From Vibrio splendidus (GTDB lineage: Bacteria > Pseudomonadota > Gammaproteobacteria > Enterobacterales > Vibrionaceae), in NCBI RefSeq assembly GCF_024347615.1, contig NZ_AP025509.1:1860001-1924000 (forward strand): a DNA stretch of 64,000 nt. Direction: 5' to 3'. A program made the translations under genes and the position numbers. Below are positions 26,046 through 34,912 of this stretch, piece by piece. The number at the start of each line of letters is the position of its first letter. Positions within the stretch are counted from its first letter, which is position 1. A model generated the notes under the pieces. It made no database searches and had not been told where the DNA came from. It saw nothing but the letters and a program-made list of their open reading frames with translations.

Positions 26046-27334
26046 TTAGCTTGAACGTTCTGGTTGGTAATGTGGGGCTAACTCTGTATCGCTACTAGGC
26101 TCTGTTGAAATGGGTTTTACTTTGAAGGTTAGGACTGTCGCGATACTCACTAACACAGCACAGATCAAATAGGCTATTGAGTAACTGCCGTACCAATCGA
26201 CGGAGATTGCTGCAAGGATAGGGCCGATAAAGCCACCAATGCCCCAAGCGGTATAAAGCACTCCGTAGTTGGCGCCAAAGTTTTTCAGGCCGTATAAGTC
26301 CGCCATGATTGAAGGGGAAACACTGCTAACAAGGTGCCATATCCAATGCCTGCCAATGCCGCGCCAACCATTAGAGTCGGGCTAGAAACAAACTGGCTGA
26401 ACAGCAGCATATTGATGGTTTGTAGCCCAAGCGCGATCGCCAACGTTTTTAATGCGCCAATCTTATCGCTCAATAACCCAGAGACTAATCGACCTGCTGA
26501 GTTGAATATCGATAAGGTCACAATCAAATAAGCGCCTTCTAAGATATTGGCTTGTTCAGCAGCAATCGAGGTGATGTTGGCGATGATCATCAAGCCAGCG
26601 GCAGCACCGAAGGCGTAAGTGAACCACAACAGGTAGAACTGCTTGGTGGCGAGCATCTCTTTCCATATGTAATTTCGAGCGGGAGGCGGTGTCGGCTTTG
26701 AGGAATCAGGTTTTTCTGAATTGGCTTTCGGCTCATACCCTGCTGGAGGGTTCTTGATCGAATAAGCCAGTGGGAAAGCAATGACGATGAGCCCAGTCCC
26801 AAGTATGCGAAGGCTTTGTTCCAATCCAACGACGGATATTAGGTAGCTAGTAAGCGGGGCCAAGTAGATAGCCGCAAGGCCAAATGCCGTGGCGAGTAAC
26901 CCATTGACCATGCCTTTCTGAGAAGAATGAAACCACTTCATTGCCGTTGGGTTCAAGCAGGCGTAAGCGAAACCAATTCCCGCACCTGTGACTAAACCAA
27001 AGCTCACATTCAGGTTCCATGGCGTCAAAGATAGGCTCGCTAAGATCATTCCTGCGCCCGCCATCAAAGAACCCACCATCAATACTTTTTGTGGGCCTAT
27101 CTTATCTTGAATACGACCAGCAATAAGCAGTGCTAATGACAGAGTGATGATGGTGATTGTGTAGGGCATAGAGGCTTGAGTGTTGTTCCAACCGAGTTCT
27201 AAAAGCGAGTTTTTGAATACACTCCAGGTATAGAGAACACCAATGCACAGGTTGATTCCACAGCTAGCGAGCAGAATTCTTGTTGCTTTGTTATTTGCAA
27301 TTGAAAAGCGGTTCAAAGCAGAAAAATTAATCAT
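26046..27334 (-). pseudogene. MFS transporter (OFA/oxalate-formate antiporter type), frameshifted
   Basis: The first part (27334 down to 26285) encodes about ten membrane segments and ends GIGYGTLLAVFP, then goes out of frame to LQSWRTYTA and a stop. The second frame resumes 26306-26046 with MADLYGLKNFGANYGVLYTAWGIGG, exactly the next conserved element (expected VFPSIMADLYG). A two-base gain, or one-base loss, near 26310 explains it. It is either a real inactivating mutation or a sequencing error. The frame is open to 27412, but bases 27373-27401 are a terminator, so ATG 27334 is the better start. Confidence 0.82.
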
Positions 27335-27372
27335 GGGAGAAAGGCCAAAAAGATAGGTAAAAAAGACAGGCG

Positions 27373-27401
27373 TAACAAAAAGGCCCAGTAATACTGAGCC
27401 T
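27373..27401 (-). terminator. Terminator after the yegV-like kinase gene
   Basis: On the minus strand AGGCTCAGTA and TACTGGGCCT form a stem with a one-base centre, then TTTTTG. It lies right after the kinase stop at 27426 and before the MFS start at 27334. Confidence 0.82.
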
Positions 27402-27425
27402 AGTGTGTTCATGAGTTAGCAAGGA

Positions 27426-28379
27426 TTAGTATTGGTTAAGGTAGCGAGTAATCTCGTCCACGCTTGGGGCACAGTCGCCACCTACATGGCTCACCACGTA
27501 AGATGCCACGGCATTGCCTAACAAGATTGCATCGGGCAGTTCCCAGCCAGAAGCCAAGCCTGCTAAAACGCCTCCTGCATGGGTGTCACCTGCGCCAATA
27601 GTATCAACCACTGTAGCTTTAAATGGCGCAACGTTTCCGTAGCCGTCATGAGTGGCGAACAAAGCACCATCACTGTCGATGCGCAAAATCAGCGGGCAGT
27701 GATAAGTGTTATGCCATTGCTCAACGAAGGTGTTGATATCTCGCATACCCAGAACTTCAGCTTCTTGGCGATTCAAAGATACCGTTGGTTTCAGTTTGAT
27801 TAGACGACCAAACAGTGGCTTTGGTATATCACCAATACGAGGGCCAAAATCGATGAACAGCTCAATGCTGTTGGGCAACGTTTCTAGCCAGCTAACGAGC
27901 TCTTCACCACAACCCGAAGACAACTGATAACCAGAAAGGTAGATAATCGCATTGTCTTGCAGATCTAACTGATCAAGCGCTTGTTGGTTCCAGTTGTTCT
28001 CGACACCGCTCACAGACAAGAAGGTACGTTCACCGTCTGGCTCAACGAGCGCTAAGCACCAGCCATTGTCGCCACTTGGATCTTGTAGGTGACTTGTTAG
28101 GCCTTTTTCAGCCATTGCTGTGGTGATGATGTCAGCCCATTTACCTTGACCAATTGGTAAGGCATTGATTGATTCAACGCCCAGCTTTTTCAGAGCAATC
28201 GCGATATTTAGAGCGCAACCTCCGACATGAATGCCTTTCTCGGTCAGCTCTACATCGGTGCCACGCTTCGGTAGGGCCGGTGTTTCTGTCACGATATCGA
28301 CCACAGCCGCACCAATCAGGCACAACTGTCGTTGATTCTTGAGGGTTGGAATCAGTGTAATCAAAGAACTATGAGGCAT
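27426..28379 (-). CDS. yegV: PfkB-family carbohydrate kinase, YegV-like
   Basis: This 317-residue ribokinase-fold enzyme has the N-terminal LIGAAVVDIV and GGCALNIAIALKKLG region, and the C-terminal anion hole and catalytic Asp in DTIGAGDTHAGGVLAGL. It would phosphorylate a sugar or nucleoside with ATP. The start overlaps the end of the ADP-ribosylglycohydrolase gene by 11 bases, which implies coupling. Order with the neighbours matches yegTUV in E. coli, whose substrate is not known to me. A terminator follows. Confidence 0.85.
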   Translation of the reverse strand: MPHSSLITLIPTLKNQRQLCLIGAAVVDIVTETPALPKRGTDVELTEKGIHVGGCALNIAIALKKLGVESINALPIGQGKWADIITTAMAEKGLTSHLQDPSGDNGWCLALVEPDGERTFLSVSGVENNWNQQALDQLDLQDNAIIYLSGYQLSSGCGEELVSWLETLPNSIELFIDFGPRIGDIPKPLFGRLIKLKPTVSLNRQEAEVLGMRDINTFVEQWHNTYHCPLILRIDSDGALFATHDGYGNVAPFKATVVDTIGAGDTHAGGVLAGLASGWELPDAILLGNAVASYVVSHVGGDCAPSVDEITRYLNQY

Positions 28380-29391
28380 ACACTTGCTCCTTAATCTCTC
28401 TTAAACGCAGGAAGGTTGCGGCATAACCTGCAAAGTCGAGTTGGTTTTCGTCATCAAGCTGTTTCTTCAAATCGACATCGATAGCTTGGATACCATTCAA
28501 TGCACCACAAATAGCGGTCGCCATCGCACCGATCGTGTCGGTATCACCACCTAAGTTAGCACACAGGATCGCACAACGGTTTGGATCGGTTTGCGCCAGT
28601 TCAACCATCGCTATGGCTGCTGGTACCGATTCGATTGTGCTCACGCCAGCACCGACCAAGTTGTAGACTTTTTCCATGCGTTCTTCAATGCCGCTGTTTT
28701 CTGAAGCAACCATCAAAGCAAGTTCAATACGAGCGCCCATTGAGGCACTGAATGTGGTGATGTTTTTAGTTTGTGCTGCGTTGGCAATCGCCGGTAATTG
28801 ATCTTTAATTTCGCTCCAGCTATGTCCTTCAATCGCTTTTGATACCGACCAAGCAATCGCAACTGCACCCGCTATTGCGACATCTGATTTGTGTGTTGGG
28901 CTTGAAGCCAGTGCGACTTGATCGATGAAGGTGTCTAAGCTGGTGGTAGGAACTAGGCAGCCCATTGGCGATACACGCATCGCAGCACCGTTAGTCACAC
29001 CGTTGTTTTCAAGCTCATCAATTGAAGTGCCTTCTTTAATTGCACGCATAGCAGCTTTTGAGCTAGGGCCGAAAATGTTTTTGTTGAATGCGTCGAAGCC
29101 TTCAGCCCAGCTTAATACGTTGCGAGCAATGATCTCTGGTGAGATCTCACCGTCGCATTCGATGATAGCGTCAGCAAGAGCCAGCGCCATTGAGGTGTCA
29201 TCCGTGAATTGGCAAGCATCGAAATAACAAGCGGCGTTGTTTTCAGCAGGCCCCGGTAGGAAAGAGTCAATCCAACCAAAGTGTGCTTTTACTCGGCTTC
29301 TTGGCCAAAGCTCTGATGGCATTCCCATTGAATCACCCAGTGCTTGACCATAAAAAGTGCCTAAAATTCTGTCTTGTTTTGAAATGTTCAT
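28369..29391 (-). CDS. yegU: ADP-ribosylglycohydrolase-family protein, YegU-like
   Basis: This 340-residue protein has the dinuclear magnesium-site motifs of the ADP-ribosylglycohydrolase fold: GQALGDSMGMPSE at the start, FTDDTSMALALADAI near residue 64 and ANLGGDTDTIGAMATAI near the end. The family removes ADP-ribose from proteins or hydrolyses N-glycosidic bonds. Placed between a nucleoside-type permease and a PfkB kinase, catabolic cleavage of an imported nucleoside-like compound is more likely than protein de-ADP-ribosylation. That is inference. Confidence 0.85.
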   Translation of the reverse strand: MNISKQDRILGTFYGQALGDSMGMPSELWPRSRVKAHFGWIDSFLPGPAENNAACYFDACQFTDDTSMALALADAIIECDGEISPEIIARNVLSWAEGFDAFNKNIFGPSSKAAMRAIKEGTSIDELENNGVTNGAAMRVSPMGCLVPTTSLDTFIDQVALASSPTHKSDVAIAGAVAIAWSVSKAIEGHSWSEIKDQLPAIANAAQTKNITTFSASMGARIELALMVASENSGIEERMEKVYNLVGAGVSTIESVPAAIAMVELAQTDPNRCAILCANLGGDTDTIGAMATAICGALNGIQAIDVDLKKQLDDENQLDFAGYAATFLRLREIKEQVYAS

Positions 29392-29478
29392 CTTACTTCA
29401 CCAAAAATAGGTTATTTAAAAACTGCTCAGCCTTTAGCTAAAAAATAAGGCTAGAGAGAAGACTGAGCAGGTATAAAG

Positions 29479-30777
29479 TTACGCTTGAGCTTTTTCTACT
29501 TGAGCCTGCTCTGATGGGTTTCCATCTGATTTGTTGTCGATTTTAATCTCTTTGATTTCGCCGTTTGGTTCACGGAAGAAGTACATGAAGATCACGAGGA
29601 TGATGGCGATCATGATGGCACCGAAGCCCCACATGCCGGACCAATCAAACGTGAGTCCATTCTGCGGTTCGTCGTAAGCAAACATTTTCTCCATTAATAC
29701 GCCACCTAAGCGGTAACCCAGCAAGCTGCCGATACCTTGGCAACCCAATGTGATAAGGCCTTGCGCTGCGGTACGCATGTGAGCGGGTGCTTTTTTGTCG
29801 ACATAGATGTAAGCCGTTACGAAGTAGAAGTCGTAGCTCACGCCGTGCAATAGGATGCCTGCGAACAGCAGTGAGTATAGGTACCAAGTGTCTGCGCTTC
29901 CGTAGACGAAGAAACCGTAACGAACTGCTGCTGTAAAGAGACCAAGTAGTAGTACCTTCTTAATACCAAATCGTTTGGTGAAGAAAGGTAATGCCAACAT
30001 GAAGAAGATTTCAGAGAACTGACCCAGCGTCATCCAACCAGTTGCGTTGCTCATGCCGACTTCGGTTAAGTAGCCGTTTGCGAAGATGTAGTAGAACGCC
30101 AATGGCATGCTGAACATGAAAGAACAAACGAAGAATGCGAGGAAGTTTTTGTCTTTCAGCAACACGAGAGCATCAAGGCCAAGCATCACTTTTAGGCTAA
30201 GTTTACCGGTACTTTTTGGCGGTGTGTCTGGCAGTGTTAACGCGAAGATCCCCAGAGCTAAAGAAGCTAAAGCAGTCAGGATCAGAGGGATATTGCTTGA
30301 TGAAATATCGCCGTAACCCAACCAACCTGGTAAGAAACCAATCGCAATACCAGAAGCGATCCAGCCGATGGTGCCCATTACACGGATACGCGGGAAGTCA
30401 CGTTCTACGTCTTCTACGTTAGAGAAAGCAATGCTGTTGGTCAGTGCAATCGTCGGCATGTAAGTTAACGAGTAAAGCAAAAGGATTGGGAAGAAGGTGG
30501 CAAACTCGGTTTGTTGAGCCGCTAAGTACATCAAACCTGCACCCGCTATCAACATCACTGAAAGTACTTTCTGCGCTGCGAAGAAACGGTCGGTGATTGA
30601 TCCAACTAGGATCGGTGAAATGATCGCTGCGATTGCAGTACATGCATAAGACCATGCGATCTCAGTCGGGGTAAAGCCATTGGTATTGAGTATTTGCCAT
30701 AAGGGAACAAACCATGCTCCCCAGATAAACCATTCAATGAACATCATTGAAGACAGTTTGAAGTTAGTCGATTTCAT
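29479..30777 (-). CDS. yegT: Nucleoside:H+ symporter-family permease, YegT-like
   Basis: This 432-residue 12-TM carrier has the NupG/XapB features FIEWFIWGAWFVPLW at residues 14-28, VERDFPRIRVMGTIGW and FYFVTAYIYVDKKAPAHMRTAAQGL. Members use the proton gradient to import nucleosides. AAGGAC is 6 bases upstream of the ATG. It is the first gene of the yegTUV-like operon and probably brings in its substrate. Specificity for a particular nucleoside cannot be read. Confidence 0.88.
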   Translation of the reverse strand: MKSTNFKLSSMMFIEWFIWGAWFVPLWQILNTNGFTPTEIAWSYACTAIAAIISPILVGSITDRFFAAQKVLSVMLIAGAGLMYLAAQQTEFATFFPILLLYSLTYMPTIALTNSIAFSNVEDVERDFPRIRVMGTIGWIASGIAIGFLPGWLGYGDISSSNIPLILTALASLALGIFALTLPDTPPKSTGKLSLKVMLGLDALVLLKDKNFLAFFVCSFMFSMPLAFYYIFANGYLTEVGMSNATGWMTLGQFSEIFFMLALPFFTKRFGIKKVLLLGLFTAAVRYGFFVYGSADTWYLYSLLFAGILLHGVSYDFYFVTAYIYVDKKAPAHMRTAAQGLITLGCQGIGSLLGYRLGGVLMEKMFAYDEPQNGLTFDWSGMWGFGAIMIAIILVIFMYFFREPNGEIKEIKIDNKSDGNPSEQAQVEKAQA

Positions 30778-30811
30778 TATTATGTCCTTTAGTACTGTAG
30801 GGTACGCAATG

Positions 30812-30847
30812 ATGGTATTTTAAATGACAGTACCAATACAATACCAT
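30812..30847. promoter_or_regulatory. Candidate GntR-type operator cluster upstream of yegT-like gene
   Basis: ATGGTATT and AATACCAT form an inverted pair over 36 bases, with an additional TACCA in between, giving three TGGTA/TACCA cores. HutC-type GntR regulators often bind TGGTA-type cores. It lies 35-70 bases upstream of the start. Confidence 0.45.
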
Positions 30848-31056
30848 TAAGGTTATTTTGTGATCTAATTATCAGATGTATCAGCAATGGAGTTACTTTA
30901 TATGATCATAGAACATGGTGTTTTGAGCTGATGCTGAGATCTAGATATGACGAGTTTCTTATCTAAATTATTGTTTCTAAATACGTTCTTTGAAGGTATC
31001 AGGCGATGTCTGTCGAGAAGGGGGGAGGAATAACGTGGGTAGGGAAATTAGGCATA

Positions 31057-31086
31057 AAAAAAGAGCAGCCAACGCTGCTCTTCTTG
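31057..31086 (-). terminator. Terminator downstream of aromatic amino acid permease
   Basis: On the minus strand AAGAGCAGC and GCTGCTCTT flank a short loop and are followed by TTTTT. The 341 bases between the permease and the yegT-like gene hold this hairpin and the candidate operators. Confidence 0.85.
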
Positions 31087-31118
31087 GTATCTTTTTAGGT
31101 CTATGACCGAGTGATGAG

Positions 31119-32282
31119 TTAACCCATAAACCAAGATACGAAAATCAACGCACCAAAGCCGAATGTTGCCATTAGTGCCGTGTCGCCACCGGCTGCAGTA
31201 TAGCTGCCTTCGGTTTGTAGGTGAGGGAAGTCAGGTCTACGAACCTTAACCACCATTGCAAGTGGTCCCCAGATAGCTAGGAACACCAATACCATCCCTG
31301 CGTAATCCAGCATGCTGACAAACTGGCTAGCGAACAGCTCTGCTAATGCCAAAGGTAAGATGAAGGTCAACGCATAAGCCAACGCTTTGTTGTTGGTGAC
31401 GGCATCTTTGTTTTGGTCGTAAAGCGCCATCGAGACTCCGAGGAAAGAGGTTACCAATGCCAGTGCTGAGAACAGCGCAATCACCACTTTCAACCAAGCA
31501 GATTGGCCGCTGAACGCTGAGATCAACTCAGAGATATTGTGGAACTGACTGATCGCGTCTGTGCCAAGGTTGCCAATAATTGCGAATAACCAAGTTAGGT
31601 AGCAAATTAATGGAATCACTGAACCAAGCAGAATCATATTGCGGATCTGTTTTTGAGTCGCTTCTCGGTTGTAGATAACCAGTGACGGGATCACCACCAT
31701 AGAGGCAAAACTGGTAAAGATAACCGCGCTGTATTGCACCACATCATTAGCGGTGTATTTGCTGGTTTGAGTCAGGTAATCAAGGCGAATGTTGCTAAAC
31801 AAGGATGCAATAACGATAAACAACATCACGACCATCAAGATGAATAGCCCGCGATTCAGTTTGTCGATATAAGATTTGCCCGAGACGACGATAGCGCCCA
31901 TCAATAGGCTGAAAATGGTATACGCAACAGATGCCGATACATCGACATCCACATCGAGCAGTAGCTTATGAATGATGTCACCGACACCCAAGATATAAGC
32001 GATCAACATGCATACCAGCAGCAGGTAAAAGAGGGCATTGATAAAATGTTTGCCTTTACTGCCAAGCGTCAAGTAAGCAACGCTGCTCATGCCACTATTG
32101 TCTTTCGTTTTTGTACACGCCTCGGCTAGCAGAAGAGCAGAGTAGGTGGTGCCAATAAAGATAAGTAGCATCAGCACTGAGCTGATCATGAAGCCAAATT
32201 GAGCCAACACCATTGGAATAGCCAACATGCCAGCCCCTAATGCCGTTCCCGAAAGGATTAGGGAACTGCCGAATAATTTCAT
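31119..32282 (-). CDS. Aromatic amino acid permease, TyrP/Mtr (HAAAP) family
   Basis: This protein of about 387 residues has 11 hydrophobic segments and the HAAAP start MKLFGSSLILSGTALGAG, then MLAIPMVLAQFG. Family members import tyrosine, tryptophan or both with protons. ATG 32282 is preferred to TTG 32312, which would add ten residues without a ribosome site. A TyrR-like box lies 48-65 bases upstream, favouring aromatic amino acid regulation. TyrP is the closer guess; Mtr is possible. Confidence 0.85.
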   Translation of the reverse strand: MKLFGSSLILSGTALGAGMLAIPMVLAQFGFMISSVLMLLIFIGTTYSALLLAEACTKTKDNSGMSSVAYLTLGSKGKHFINALFYLLLVCMLIAYILGVGDIIHKLLLDVDVDVSASVAYTIFSLLMGAIVVSGKSYIDKLNRGLFILMVVMLFIVIASLFSNIRLDYLTQTSKYTANDVVQYSAVIFTSFASMVVIPSLVIYNREATQKQIRNMILLGSVIPLICYLTWLFAIIGNLGTDAISQFHNISELISAFSGQSAWLKVVIALFSALALVTSFLGVSMALYDQNKDAVTNNKALAYALTFILPLALAELFASQFVSMLDYAGMVLVFLAIWGPLAMVVKVRRPDFPHLQTEGSYTAAGGDTALMATFGFGALIFVSWFMG

Positions 32283-32329
32283 ATTCAAGAAAAACAACCT
32301 CAAGCGATCCAATTAATTTTTGTTTGGAT

Positions 32330-32347
32330 TGTAAATAATTGTTTCCA
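32330..32347. promoter_or_regulatory. TyrR-like box
   Basis: TGTAAA-N6-TTTCCA differs by one base from the strong TyrR box TGTAAA-N6-TTTACA. It is upstream of a TyrP/Mtr-family gene, the expected kind of TyrR target. Confidence 0.55.
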
Positions 32348-32647
32348 AGACTAACAAAATACTCAGTAAAGTTAGGGGTTAATTTCTAATAAATTTTGAA
32401 TTTTTCTAAAAAAGTTAAGAAGTGATTTGTGAGGGGTATGCTTGGTTGGGTTATGTATTCACTTGTTGGTTTGTTTTAGCGTTTTGATAACTTTTGTAAA
32501 TTGATGGTCGCTCAATAATTTTGGGACCTGCGGTCGATTAAGTGGTGATTTAACTTGAACTAAGTAGGGGCCAACCTTGCTTGTTTCATGAATCCTTGCT
32601 TGCCCCTAGCTAGATACTCTTGCTGCTCCTAGCTAGTAACCCCAGCT
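32348..32647. other. Intergenic region with CCTAGCTAG direct repeat
   Basis: No gene is visible. CCTAGCTAG occurs at 32605-32613 and 32628-32636, a period of 23 bases, just downstream of the LysR gene's stop. Confidence 0.5.
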
Positions 32648-33586
32648 CTATTTGATGAGTCGAAGTTCTTTTACTTTTTCTTGAATTAGGTTTTGAACCA
32701 GTTGGGTAAGAAACTGGATACGTGGATGACTGGCGTCGCGTTTTAATGTCACCATATCGACGTTAAAATCTGGGATTTCAATGGGTGGGTCGCATAGTAC
32801 TAAGTCATCATCTATCAATTCAGAACGGCCTACCATCTCTGCCATCACGGCTAATACATTTCTTCCTGAAAGCATTCTTCGAATGGTCAAAAAACGCGTT
32901 GTCCCAAGCACCACATTACGTTTTATACCGATATTTTCTAGCGTGATATCGACTTGGCTCGTCAGTTCTTGGTTAGCCGTGATTATCATTTGCGGTGTCT
33001 TTAAATAGGTATCGAGCGGTATTGGGAGTGTAGTCTTCAACACCTTGTTATCAAAGGTACACAGGTGCTTTTCTCTGTAAAGAAAGGTGGTGTCCAAATG
33101 GCTTGGTAATTCCTGAAAAACACCAATACAGAGGTCCGTGTTTTGGTCTTCGAGCAATGTCACGCAGTTCGCACTGTCGACCGGCTTGAGCAGGACTTTG
33201 CTGAGCGGGGCAAGTTGCTGAAGAGTGTCGAAAATCTCAGGACCAAAAATCTGCTCTGCGTAATCACTGACACCAATGGTGAACTGTCCTGAGTAACTCT
33301 CTGGCTCAAATTGTTCTGCCGGTAAAATATCTTGCGTGAAAATCGACAAAATCGTCTGAACCTTAGGGGCGATCTCATGTGCTCTCACCGTCGGTTGCAT
33401 CTTGTTGCCTTGCCTTTCAAAGAGAGGATCCCCCAATAATTCCCGAAGTCGTTTTAGGTTGTAACTGGTGGCTGGCTGTCCCAAATGCAGCTCTTTTGAA
33501 GCTGCCGATACACTCTTTAAGCGAAAAAGCGCGTCAAAAGTGAGTAGTAGGTTGAGGTCTATTCCACGCCAATTAAGATCTTTCAC
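32648..33586 (-). CDS. LysR-family transcriptional regulator
   Basis: This protein of about 312 residues has the winged helix at residues 8-70 (LNLLLTFDALFRLKSVSAASKEL, GQPATSYNLKRLRELLGDPLF) of the NahR/LeuO-like group and a periplasmic-binding-fold effector domain. GTG 33586 gives the usual short lead (KDLNWRGIDLN); the frame is open to TTG 33613, which has no ribosome site. The gene is divergent from the MFS gene at 33638, and their 5' ends appear to overlap, so it probably regulates that transporter. Confidence 0.88.
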   Translation of the reverse strand: MKDLNWRGIDLNLLLTFDALFRLKSVSAASKELHLGQPATSYNLKRLRELLGDPLFERQGNKMQPTVRAHEIAPKVQTILSIFTQDILPAEQFEPESYSGQFTIGVSDYAEQIFGPEIFDTLQQLAPLSKVLLKPVDSANCVTLLEDQNTDLCIGVFQELPSHLDTTFLYREKHLCTFDNKVLKTTLPIPLDTYLKTPQMIITANQELTSQVDITLENIGIKRNVVLGTTRFLTIRRMLSGRNVLAVMAEMVGRSELIDDDLVLCDPPIEIPDFNVDMVTLKRDASHPRIQFLTQLVQNLIQEKVKELRLIK

Positions 33587-33637
33587 AGCAATATTCGCCT
33601 GCTGTCTGCTCAAATCATATCGTTAGTCGGCACTGGC

Positions 33638-34765
33638 ATGAGCTCCATCTGCTTAGCCTTGCTCGCGTATGAGCTGTCGGGTGATGTAGCAGGGATGGTG
33701 CTGAGTATTGCATTTGCTTTGAAGATGTTGGCGTACATAGGACTCGCGCCAGTATTTGGTGCAATCGCACATAAGTTGCCGAAACGAAGGACTTTGTTCG
33801 CGCTGGATTTGATTAGGGCGCTGTTGTTTGTCTGTTTACCGTTTGTCACCGAAGTGTGGGAAGTCTATGTGTTGATGTTTCTCATCAATGCGTGTTCTGC
33901 GGGTTTTACTCCCCTGTTTCAATCAACGCTACCTTTGGTCTTAGTGGATAAAACGCAGTACGCGAAAGCATTGTCGTTCAGCCGAATGGCTTATGATCTC
34001 GAACAGATATTTAGCCCAATGCTAACGGCTCTATTGTTGAGCTTGATTGGTTTTAGACAGTTATTCATGCTCGATGCGGCCACTTTTCTGCTGTCTGGTG
34101 TGTTGATCTTACTGTGTACATTACCGAATTTGAAACGAGTGACAGAATCAGCGCATAAAACGAAAAAGACCAGCGCGGTGCAAGCGCTACGTAATTACTT
34201 GAATAAACCTAATTTGAGAGCTCTGTGGTTTGCGTATCTTGCCGCGGCCAGTGCTTCTGCGATGGTGCTAGTGAATACGGTTATCTACGTACACGAAGTG
34301 CTGCACGGTGACGAAACGCAAACCGCATTAGCAATGATGGTCGTTGGTTTGGGTTCCATGCTTATGGCACTGCGGTTACCCAAATGGTTAGAGAGTCACT
34401 CGCCGCAACATTTTCATTGGATAGGATTGCTGACGATTTGCGCCTCTTTTGCCGTTGGCAGTTTCACACCCGGTTGGATTGGCTTTGGCGTCATGTGCTT
34501 AGCCATGGGCGTTGGAATGTCTTGTATTCAAACTTCCGCAGGTCTTTTGATCACCCAAGCGTGTGAGGGAGAAGACACCGCGCCGTATTTTGCTGCTCAT
34601 TTCTCTTTAACGCATTTCTGGTGGTTTTTTACTTACTTGATTGCGGGGATAAGCGTGAAGCTGTTTGGTATGAGTGCCGGCTATTTAATTATGGGAGCTC
34701 TTTGTGTCATTAGCGGCTTAATGTACGCCTCAATCAAAGATACGTTCAGCGAGAATGATGGCTAG
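33638..34765 (+). CDS. MFS transporter, EntS/MFS_3-like
   Basis: At 375 residues from ATG 33638 this carrier is short by part of the first membrane helix. The same frame is open back to 33551, and the upstream codons from 33572 read IKIFHSNIRLLSAQIISLVG, an excellent MFS helix-1 start that runs straight into GTGMSSICLALLAYEL. No ATG, GTG or TTG exists in that stretch; ATT 33572 or CTG 33599/33602 would be needed. The rest has 11 segments. It is probably a drug or metabolite exporter. The 5' end overlaps the divergent LysR gene. Confidence 0.8.
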   Translation: MSSICLALLAYELSGDVAGMVLSIAFALKMLAYIGLAPVFGAIAHKLPKRRTLFALDLIRALLFVCLPFVTEVWEVYVLMFLINACSAGFTPLFQSTLPLVLVDKTQYAKALSFSRMAYDLEQIFSPMLTALLLSLIGFRQLFMLDAATFLLSGVLILLCTLPNLKRVTESAHKTKKTSAVQALRNYLNKPNLRALWFAYLAAASASAMVLVNTVIYVHEVLHGDETQTALAMMVVGLGSMLMALRLPKWLESHSPQHFHWIGLLTICASFAVGSFTPGWIGFGVMCLAMGVGMSCIQTSAGLLITQACEGEDTAPYFAAHFSLTHFWWFFTYLIAGISVKLFGMSAGYLIMGALCVISGLMYASIKDTFSENDG

Positions 34766-34856
34766 CCATAAACGGAAAGCCTATCGCTAAAAGACATGTC
34801 CAAGGAGCTTAATCAGCTTGAAGCTAAACAAGATGAGAAAAATGCCTATTTGAGTG

Positions 34857-34887
34857 TTGACCTGACTACAACTTCATAGTTTATCTT
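34857..34887 (+). promoter_or_regulatory. Candidate MerR-type promoter with 19-base spacer
   Basis: TTGACC and TATCTT are separated by 19 bases, longer than the usual 17, with an ACTA...TAGT dyad in the spacer. MerR-family activators act on just such overlong spacers. It lies 26-56 bases upstream of the MerR-type gene. Confidence 0.5.
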
Positions 34888-34912
34888 ATAGATAGAAATG
34901 AGGGAGAAGTGG

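Noticed and set aside
33610..33849. 79-residue minus-strand frame over the MFS 5' region
   Set aside because: It overlaps both the LysR start and the MFS frame and contains no recognisable domain.
34795..34878. Short open frame encoding about 27 residues with a coiled-coil look (MSKELNQLEAKQDEK)
   Set aside because: No ribosome site before the ATG, and its end overlaps the MerR-type promoter. It could be a remnant of a gene, but nothing recognisable supports that.
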